59,836 bases of DNA from Anaerolineaceae bacterium. GTDB lineage: Bacteria > Chloroflexota > Anaerolineae > Anaerolineales > Anaerolineaceae. Position 1 is the stretch's first letter, and the number at the start of each line of letters is the position of its first letter. Where the stretch lies: assembly GCA_029265815.1 (NCBI GenBank), contig JAJUGU010000002.1, positions 274,061 to 333,896 of the forward strand, read 5' to 3'. The translations under genes and the position numbers were made by a program. Shown here in pieces: positions 52,703-59,836 of this stretch. The notes beneath the pieces were generated by a model. The model was not told the DNA's origin, did not search any database, and worked only from the letters and a program-made list of their open reading frames with translations.

Positions 52703-53724
52703 TGATGCGCACTTCAGATTTTGATTACCACCTTCCGCTTGAGCGCATTGCTCAGACGCCGATCGAGCCGCGGCACAATTCGCGTTTGCTGGTAATGGAC
52801 CGTAGCCAGAATTCACTGACAGATGCTCACTTCTATGAAATCGGTAAATATCTCAATTCTGGTGATCTATTGGTGATCAATCAGACGCGGGTAATTCCAG
52901 CCCGATTATTTGCGCGTAAGCAAACCGGGGGAAGGGTGGAATTACTGCTGCTCAAGCAAGTGGAGCCTGGTGTATGGGAGGCATTAGTTGGTGGAAAAGG
53001 ACTGCGCAAAGGGGTGCGGGTTAGGGTAGAAAACGGACCAGAGGTCGAGATCATTGGCGAATTAGAGGGCAGTGAGAGACTCATTCGATTTCTCCAACCC
53101 GTTGAGAACCTTCTACCCCAGATTGGCGAAATGCCCCTTCCGCCTTATATTCATGAGCACCTGAAAAACCCTGAACGTTATCAGACTGTTTATGCTGTAG
53201 AGACGGGGTCAGCAGCTGCACCCACAGCAGGCCTGCATTTTACACCTGAATTGATGGATCAGCTTCAAAAAATGGGGATCAATTTTGCACGCGTAACCCT
53301 GCATGTGGGTTTAGATACTTTTGCACCGGTGACTGAGGACGATCCCCTTGAGCATAAAATTCACACAGAATGGTGTGAGATTACACCAGAAACTGCGTCA
53401 TTAATAAATAAAACGAAAGATAGTGGTAATAAAGTTGTTGCGGTTGGTACGACTTCTGTACGGACGCTGGAAAGTGCGGCCTCGGCCAGCCGTGTTAACG
53501 GCCGCGTAGCGCCCTACCGCGGTCCAACAGGGCTTTTTATCCTGCCGGGCTATCCTTTCAAGGTGGTAGATGCCATGGTGACCAATTTCCACCTGCCAAA
53601 ATCGACCCTGCTCATGCTTGTCAGTGCGTTTGCTGGAAGGGAGCGCATATTGGATGCTTATAAAGTTGCCATTCAACGCGAGTATCGGTTCTATTCTTTT
53701 GGTGATGCCATGCTGATTCTCTAG
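52702..53724 (+). CDS. queA: S-adenosylmethionine:tRNA ribosyltransferase-isomerase
   Basis: A 340-residue protein. Conserved stretches are FDYHLPLERIAQTP, NQTRVIPARLF, GAVHTAAPTAGLHF-like SAAAPTAGLHFT (about 170-182), and HVGLDTFAPV. It adds the epoxycyclopentane ring of queuosine from S-adenosylmethionine to tRNA, acting after Tgt (not in the window). Translation is coupled to ruvB through TAATG. A uracil-DNA glycosylase gene follows after 8 bases. Confidence 0.95.
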   Translation: MMRTSDFDYHLPLERIAQTPIEPRHNSRLLVMDRSQNSLTDAHFYEIGKYLNSGDLLVINQTRVIPARLFARKQTGGRVELLLLKQVEPGVWEALVGGKGLRKGVRVRVENGPEVEIIGELEGSERLIRFLQPVENLLPQIGEMPLPPYIHEHLKNPERYQTVYAVETGSAAAPTAGLHFTPELMDQLQKMGINFARVTLHVGLDTFAPVTEDDPLEHKIHTEWCEITPETASLINKTKDSGNKVVAVGTTSVRTLESAASASRVNGRVAPYRGPTGLFILPGYPFKVVDAMVTNFHLPKSTLLMLVSAFAGRERILDAYKVAIQREYRFYSFGDAMLIL

Positions 53725-53732
53725 GTTGCCAG

Positions 53733-54419
53733 ATGACTGTTACAACGCTCGAGGGATTGGAAAAAGAAATTACAGCCTGTAGAAAATGCCCGCGGCTAGT
53801 CGCCTGGCGCGAAGAGGCAGGCAGGAACAGGCGACGTGCTTATCGTGGAGATGAATACTGGGCAAAGCCTGTGCCTGGTTTTGGTGATCCTTATGCAAAG
53901 GTTCTCGTGCTTGGTCTTGCGCCTGGAGCACATGGTTCGAACCGCACCGGCAGGATGTTCACCGGCGACGCTTCTGGTGATTTTCTTTATCCAGCTCTGT
54001 TCCGCGCCGGGTTTGCCAGTCAGCCATGCGCGAAGAATGCAAATGATGGCATGGAATTAAAGAATATTTTCATCACCGCGTTGTGCCGCTGCGTTCCACC
54101 AGAAAATAAACCTACCCCTATCGAGATGAACAACTGCCGTCCGTATTTACAACAGGAGATTAAGCTACTCCCGGAATTAATTGGAGTGGTTGCTTTAGGT
54201 AAATTGGCTTATGACGCGGTTGTACATCATATTCTTACAATAGAAAAGATGGATTTAGTTCCTAAATTTTCTCACGGAGCGTTTATTCCTGCACATGAGG
54301 GATCACCTTGGGTCCTTGGATCTTATCACCCAAGCCGGCAAAATACCCAGACTGGCAGATTGACTGTCGAAATGTTCGATCAAATCTGGAAGCAGGTAAA
54401 CCTGCTTTTGGGAAAGTAA
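53733..54419 (+). CDS. Uracil-DNA glycosylase, family 5 (UDGb)
   Basis: A 228-residue protein. The CRKCPRLV stretch and three later Cys residues are placed to hold a 4Fe-4S cluster. Motif 1 is GLAPGAHGSNRTG (about 68-80), motif 2 is GSYHPSRQNTQTG (about 189-201), typical of the family-5 enzymes best known from Thermus and Pyrobaculum. It removes uracil and some other deaminated bases from DNA. It is probably transcribed with ruvB-queA. Its stop is two bases from the converging methyltransferase. Confidence 0.92.
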   Translation: MTVTTLEGLEKEITACRKCPRLVAWREEAGRNRRRAYRGDEYWAKPVPGFGDPYAKVLVLGLAPGAHGSNRTGRMFTGDASGDFLYPALFRAGFASQPCAKNANDGMELKNIFITALCRCVPPENKPTPIEMNNCRPYLQQEIKLLPELIGVVALGKLAYDAVVHHILTIEKMDLVPKFSHGAFIPAHEGSPWVLGSYHPSRQNTQTGRLTVEMFDQIWKQVNLLLGK

Positions 54420-54421
54420 TA

Positions 54422-55180
54422 CTATTTTCGAGCAATAAACCAAACCCGGCTTGAATTTGGCTGTAAGGGGGTGAAGGGGTCCAGCCGGCCAAGTTTATCG
54501 ACGATGTGAAATCCTGCGTATTCAAGGCATTTTTCGATTTCTTCAATTGAAAAAGCGCGTTCGATATGTTTTTCTTCAAATTTTTCCCACTTGTCATCGA
54601 CTTTTACAAACCAGGTAATCTTTAAACAGGCGAGCCGTTTTTCATAGTTATAGCTGGTGCGATGCAGTTCCAGCAAGTCTGGTGTCTCCTGCTCAACCGC
54701 ACATGAATTCTTTTGCCAGGTTACAGCCAATCCGAAAACGGTATTCATATCAAAGAGGAACCACCCATTTGGCTTCAGAGCCCGCGAGATGTTATTGAAT
54801 GCCGATTGAAGATCATCATTAGTGATCAAGTAATTTAAGCTGTCAAACCAGCAGGTGGCAATATCGAACTCGCTCGAAAAATCAATGAAGCGCATGTCTT
54901 GATTAATAAAATCAATCTTAACCTTTGTTTGACTGGCGCGGTGCCTGGCAAGCCTCAACATCTCTTCAGATTGATCAATACCGGTCACATTCCAGCCTTT
55001 CTTTGCCATAGAAACCGCAAAGCTGCCTTCTCCACAGGCGACGTCAAGAAGCCTCTTTGTTCCATTGGATGGGATCTTGTATTGCTGCATCACAGTTGGA
55101 AAAATCTCTGCCACTGCCTGTGAAAGGTTGGGGTAATGACTTTCAGCATAGATCTTGGCAAACCTATCATACGTCTTCAT
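54422..55180 (-). CDS. Class I SAM-dependent methyltransferase
   Basis: A 252-residue Rossmann-fold protein. Motif I reads LLDVACGEGSFAVSMAKKG (about 44-62), followed by TGIDQSEEML and DFINQDMRFIDF. The C-terminal half (about 165-235) is beta-rich. The substrate cannot be told from the sequence. There is no close functional neighbour: it converges on the UDG gene and diverges from the hydrolase at 55305. Confidence 0.85.
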   Translation of the reverse strand: MKTYDRFAKIYAESHYPNLSQAVAEIFPTVMQQYKIPSNGTKRLLDVACGEGSFAVSMAKKGWNVTGIDQSEEMLRLARHRASQTKVKIDFINQDMRFIDFSSEFDIATCWFDSLNYLITNDDLQSAFNNISRALKPNGWFLFDMNTVFGLAVTWQKNSCAVEQETPDLLELHRTSYNYEKRLACLKITWFVKVDDKWEKFEEKHIERAFSIEEIEKCLEYAGFHIVDKLGRLDPFTPLQPNSSRVWFIARK

Positions 55181-55304
55181 CTACCCTCCTGGCCATTGAA
55201 AACAAGTTTGATGATGGGATTTTTACCACAGGTGTATTGTTTTGACCATGATATTCGTGAATTTCTGGTAATCTTAATCATCATACTGGAGAACACATGA
55301 CCAA

Positions 55305-56045
55305 TTGAAAAAGATTCTTTTTACCATCATCATCGTTTTCATTTTAGCCGGGGCAGGGTTTATCATCTGGGCCACGAATACTTCGCCAATCATGCCTGAA
55401 GCTGAGGCAGCTCTCCAGACTGATGATCAAGTTGGGGTAAAGGTTGGGCAATGGTTGGTTTTCGAGCCGCGGGGATCTTATGCTGAGATTGGACTCATTT
55501 TCTACCCGGGCGGAAAAGTGGATTACCGTGCTTATGCGCCTTATGCTCACCAGTTGGCTTCTCATGGATACCTTGTGATTATTCCAGAAATGCCGCTTAA
55601 CCTGGCTGTATTCGGTGTTAACAAAGCTGACCATATTATTGAAGCATATCCTGAAATCAATGAATGGGTGATTGGCGGACATTCTCTAGGCGGGTCGATG
55701 GCGGCGGTGTATTTACAAAATCATCCAGACGCAATCAATGGATTATTATTACTAGCATCGTATCCTGCTGGCAGTACCGATCTTTCTGGTTATCAGGGGA
55801 TAGTGCTGTCGATTTCTGCTGACCGTGATGGATTAACGACCGCAGAAGACATTGATCAATCGGAGATTTTATTGCCGGCTGGCACAACTTTTGTTGTGAT
55901 TGAAGGCGGCAACCATGCTCAGTTTGGCTATTATGGAGATCAAACGGGAGACAACCCGGCGATCATTACTCGTACCGCTCAGCAAAAAGCCATTCTAGAG
56001 TACACGCTACAGTTTCTGAAGGGGATGGCGTCGGAGTTAAAATGA
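55305..56045 (+). CDS. Membrane-anchored alpha/beta hydrolase
   Basis: A 246-residue protein read from a TTG start at 55305. A hydrophobic N-terminal segment (about 5-24) acts as signal anchor. The nucleophile lies in GGHSLGGSM (about 127-135), the acid probably in ADRDGL, and His in GGNHAQFG. The FYPGGKVDYRAYAPYA stretch resembles the Abhydrolase_5 group of lipoprotein-like esterases. A good ribosome-binding-site/ATG pair lies 8 bases upstream in another phase, so the N-terminus is uncertain (see the findings). Confidence 0.8.
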   Translation: MKKILFTIIIVFILAGAGFIIWATNTSPIMPEAEAALQTDDQVGVKVGQWLVFEPRGSYAEIGLIFYPGGKVDYRAYAPYAHQLASHGYLVIIPEMPLNLAVFGVNKADHIIEAYPEINEWVIGGHSLGGSMAAVYLQNHPDAINGLLLLASYPAGSTDLSGYQGIVLSISADRDGLTTAEDIDQSEILLPAGTTFVVIEGGNHAQFGYYGDQTGDNPAIITRTAQQKAILEYTLQFLKGMASELK

Positions 56046-56336
56046 GAGGGAATTGAGATCATGCACCTCATGATTGGCGTCGTGTGTCTCTCACCGACCT
56101 GGATGCCATTAATGACCGTTGTTTGAAAGCAACATTGGCATTCTTGCAAATCGTTTTCTCCAGCTTTAACGTAGATATGCGATGTTATGGATTACAGTTC
56201 TCGCCTATGTTTCTTTGTTATCATCACTGCCAACCAACTTAGCATCAATCGATGTCTTGAGAAGATAGATTTCAGCACCCATAAGCGGCTTCTCTGTAAT
56301 CAAAGGCGCACGTGGGACATAACCATAGCAGAACGT
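56046..56336. other. Intergenic region, possibly decayed coding sequence
   Basis: About 290 bases between a plus-strand hydrolase and pyrG. On the minus strand the frame directly after the pyrG stop stays open for 43 codons (56336-56208) with protein-like composition. A second open stretch in another phase follows towards 56050. No start, promoter or known family could be assigned. Confidence 0.4.
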
Positions 56337-57980
<1,644 letters not shown>

Positions 57981-58142
57981 TCACTCCTACCGCAAAGAAT
58001 AAAGAAGCGAGGAGGGCGTTTGATTGCACCTCCTCGAGAGATGAGCCAATAGATACATGGCTGTGTAATGAAGATTCTTATTCGCATGGCAATACGATGA
58101 TTACCTCATAAAGTTAGTGTATCACAAGAAATAAATGTAAGC

Positions 58143-58173
58143 AAAAGAAAAAACCATCCCGGAGGATGGTTTT
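58143..58173 (-). terminator. Intrinsic terminator of the S1-domain gene
   Basis: Read on the minus strand: AAACCATCC, a four-base loop, GGATGGTTT, then TTTCTTTTG. It starts just after the S1-domain stop at 58180. Confidence 0.85.
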
Positions 58174-58179
58174 AGGTGG

Positions 58180-59022
58180 CTAATTTGTCTGAACTTTGTT
58201 TTCAAGAGTTCGTGACAGGATGTCCTCTTGTTCTTTTGAACCTGGCTTGTTCTTTTTAGATTCCTGAATTTTCTTGCGGTCCTTCGCTTTTTCCATCGCC
58301 GCACGCATGGCAATTTCCATAACTGTAGGTTCGGCCTCTGCTGGCTCGTTGATCGTTTCAAGTAAAGCGGAATTATCCACTTCAGTCTTTCGGCGCGGTT
58401 TCTTCTCGGCGCGTTTTTCACGCTTTGGCTCTCCAGCAGGTCGGGCTGCGGGCGCGGCTTTGGGTTTTTCTTCCACGACCACTTCTGGTTCGGGCTGGAT
58501 AGCTTTCATACTTAATTTGATTTGCTTCTTGCGGCGGTTTACATCAATAATCTGTGCTTCGATTTCATCGCCTTCTTTTACAACATCAGACGGGACTTTT
58601 ACATACCCATGAGCCATTTCGCTGATGTGCACCAAACCCGGTCGTTCGGCACCAATTTCCACAAAGGCACCGAATTTTTCAAGGCGTACAACTTTTCCTT
58701 TTACGATATTGCCGACCTTAATTTCACGCCATTCAAGGTCAAGGGGTTTGATCATGGTCAATTCAACACGCTCTTCACCATCTTTGCGTGCGATCCTTCT
58801 GATCCACACATCCACTTCCTGCCCTACCTGAAGGATGTCATCGACGCGTTTGATCTGGGTGTTCTCAGGAACTGCGATCTGTGTAATGTGAAGTAATGCA
58901 GGTTTACCGATACCGATATCCAGCACTGCACCTGCAAGGTTGACTTTGATCACCTTGCCTTTAAATTGCATTTTGGGTTCAATTTTTAGGGTGATTTGTT
59001 CTTCAGCGCTCATATATTCCAT
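58180..59022 (-). CDS. S1 RNA-binding domain protein (ribosomal protein S1-like, two repeats)
   Basis: A 280-residue protein. Two S1 repeats are visible: about 15-85 (FKGKVIKVNLAGAVLDIG) and about 97-165 (VKGKVVRLEKFGAFVEIG then GLVHISEM). A Lys/Arg/Glu/Ala-rich tail (about 175-280) follows. Full-length S1 in many bacteria has four to six repeats; two-repeat forms exist in Chloroflexota and Gram-positives and may help load mRNA on the ribosome. A consensus promoter precedes the ATG with AGAGG. It is the only S1-type gene in the window. Confidence 0.85.
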   Translation of the reverse strand: MEYMSAEEQITLKIEPKMQFKGKVIKVNLAGAVLDIGIGKPALLHITQIAVPENTQIKRVDDILQVGQEVDVWIRRIARKDGEERVELTMIKPLDLEWREIKVGNIVKGKVVRLEKFGAFVEIGAERPGLVHISEMAHGYVKVPSDVVKEGDEIEAQIIDVNRRKKQIKLSMKAIQPEPEVVVEEKPKAAPAARPAGEPKREKRAEKKPRRKTEVDNSALLETINEPAEAEPTVMEIAMRAAMEKAKDRKKIQESKKNKPGSKEQEDILSRTLENKVQTN

Positions 59023-59057
59023 GGGCCTCTTTCATTTTCGTTATTCAACGAAAAAAG

Positions 59058-59086
59058 ATTATACCCCTTGCGGAGAGATATGTCAA
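59058..59086 (-). promoter_or_regulatory. Consensus promoter of the S1-domain gene
   Basis: Read on the minus strand: TTGACA, a 17-base spacer and TATAAT, a perfect sigma70 consensus. This predicts strong expression. Confidence 0.85.
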
Positions 59087-59110
59087 TTAATTGTCTGATA
59101 ACCATAGCAA

Positions 59111-59836
59111 TTACTTTTCATTTAATAATATTTCGATAGCTTTTTGTAATTGTACATCATTTCCTTCAGCAACATCCTGCTCGGTAAGTTCTACGACGTA
59201 GTCTGGCGTTAAACCAACCTTATGGATCAATCGACCATTTGGCGTCAGCCATCGGGCAACGGTCACACGCACAGCACCCTGGTTGTTGTCGAGCGCAACC
59301 CAGTTTTGCACGGAACCTTTTCCATAGGTGGTCGTACCAACCAGAACGCCGCGGCCTCGATCCTGTATGGCTCCCGCGGTGATTTCGGACGCAGAAGCTG
59401 AACCACCATTAACAAGTACGACCAATGGGATCTCGGTGGCTTTACCGCCGGGAATCGCTTCGTAAGTAATTTCTTCTCCGGTACCTAATTTCTCGATCAT
59501 CACTACGCCATCAGGAATGAACTGCGATACGACCTCAATGGCGGTATCGAGGTACCCGCCGGTGTTATTTCGCAGGTCGAGGATCAAGCCGACAGGATTT
59601 TGAACAAGAAGCTCATCCAAAGCCTGTTTGAGATCGTCTGTTGTGGACTCACCGAAAGTCGAGAGGTATATGTAAGCGATATTATCGTCAAGCATCTTGC
59701 TTTCAATGCTTGGTATTTCGATCTTTTCCCTGATGATAGAAAATTCCAGCGTCTCGGCCGTGTCAGGGCGGTGAATCTTGAGCACTACGGTGGTGCCCTC
59801 AGGACCTAGAACAGATTGCAGCACAATACTGGGATC
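59111..59836 (-). CDS. S41-family C-terminal-processing peptidase (3' part)
   Basis: The frame stays open to the right edge, so the N-terminus with signal peptide and most of the PDZ domain lies outside. The visible 237 residues and a few more include the end of the PDZ domain and the peptidase domain. The nucleophile Ser is in NGGSASASEI and the general base Lys in TTYGKGSVQ, the Ser-Lys dyad of CtpA/Prc enzymes. They cleave the C-terminus of envelope proteins. The ending TPDYVVELTEQDV is typical of the family. Confidence 0.93.
   Translation of the reverse strand, partial: DPSIVLQSVLGPEGTTVVLKIHRPDTAETLEFSIIREKIEIPSIESKMLDDNIAYIYLSTFGESTTDDLKQALDELLVQNPVGLILDLRNNTGGYLDTAIEVVSQFIPDGVVMIEKLGTGEEITYEAIPGGKATEIPLVVLVNGGSASASEITAGAIQDRGRGVLVGTTTYGKGSVQNWVALDNNQGAVRVTVARWLTPNGRLIHKVGLTPDYVVELTEQDVAEGNDVQLQKAIEILLNEK

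Overview
The window looks like a piece of a Chloroflexota chromosome, most probably class Anaerolineae. This is inferred from gene content and style, not from a marker gene. The base composition is moderate. Signs of this origin include extracytoplasmic proteins with Thr/Pro-rich linkers, a zinc-ribbon plus Nudix protein between two FemAB genes, a T-box leader on leuS, ribonuclease Y, and sigma70-type promoters of the TTGACA/TATAAT kind. Nearly all of it is ordinary chromosomal gene space. There is no phage, CRISPR array, insertion sequence or complete defence system.

Layout. 1-5.9 kb: the end of an O-antigen-ligase-like gene, a secreted M6-like metallopeptidase, then a minus-strand group (YtxH-like, PAP2 phosphatase, PfkB-like kinase, two small membrane proteins). 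5.9-8.6 kb: a gene-poor leader region, then recX-rny. 8.7-12.4 kb: a minus-strand operon of M24 peptidase, alpha/beta hydrolase, MFS transporter and MBL hydrolase. 12.5-16.8 kb: lipoprotein, hemerythrin, two tRNA-Ala genes, a Leu T-box leader and leuS. 16.9-21.1 kb: creatininase-family gene and cydDC. 21.1-23.7 kb (minus): prfA-prmC-tsaC-type translation operon. 23.8-32.2 kb: RidA followed by a surface polysaccharide/cell-envelope run (GT2, polyprenyl sugar-phosphate transferase, nucleotide-sugar dehydratase, FemAB, Nudix, FemAB, PLP enzyme). 32.2-38.9 kb: anchored Thr/Pro-rich protein, psuG, SDR, UbiA-like protein and two moeA genes, the second fused to a binding-protein-like domain. 39-45.8 kb: bcp, rsfS, thpR, FHA protein, AI-2E-type permease, a 59-residue protein, PGI/PMI and dinB. 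45.8-48.2 kb: tRNA-Thr followed by tandem repeats made from its own 3' half, then an A+T-rich stretch with two unrecognised genes. 48.3-59.8 kb: udk, a VTT protein, rnpB, tpiA, upp, ruvB-queA-UDG, a methyltransferase, a hydrolase, pyrG, an S1-domain protein and a partial S41 peptidase.

Functional links. Several short operons with stop/start overlaps of 1-4 bases can be read directly: recX-rny, hydrolase-MFS, cydD-cydC, sugar transferase-dehydratase, Nudix-FemAB-PLP, udk-VTT and ruvB-queA. Pyrimidine metabolism recurs (udk, upp, pyrG, psuG), as do translation quality and regulation (prfA, prmC, tsaC-type, rsfS, leuS with T-box, queA, rnpB) and DNA repair (recX, dinB, ruvB, UDG).

The least explained parts are the tRNA-Thr-derived tandem repeats (45911-46143), a palindromic element of about 180 bases (40573-40751), and a promoter-to-terminator unit without a convincing gene upstream of recX (about 6048-6410). 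Also notable are a probable CTG start for rsfS and repair/salvage genes whose -10 boxes sit at their start codons. No clearly new multi-gene system could be demonstrated.
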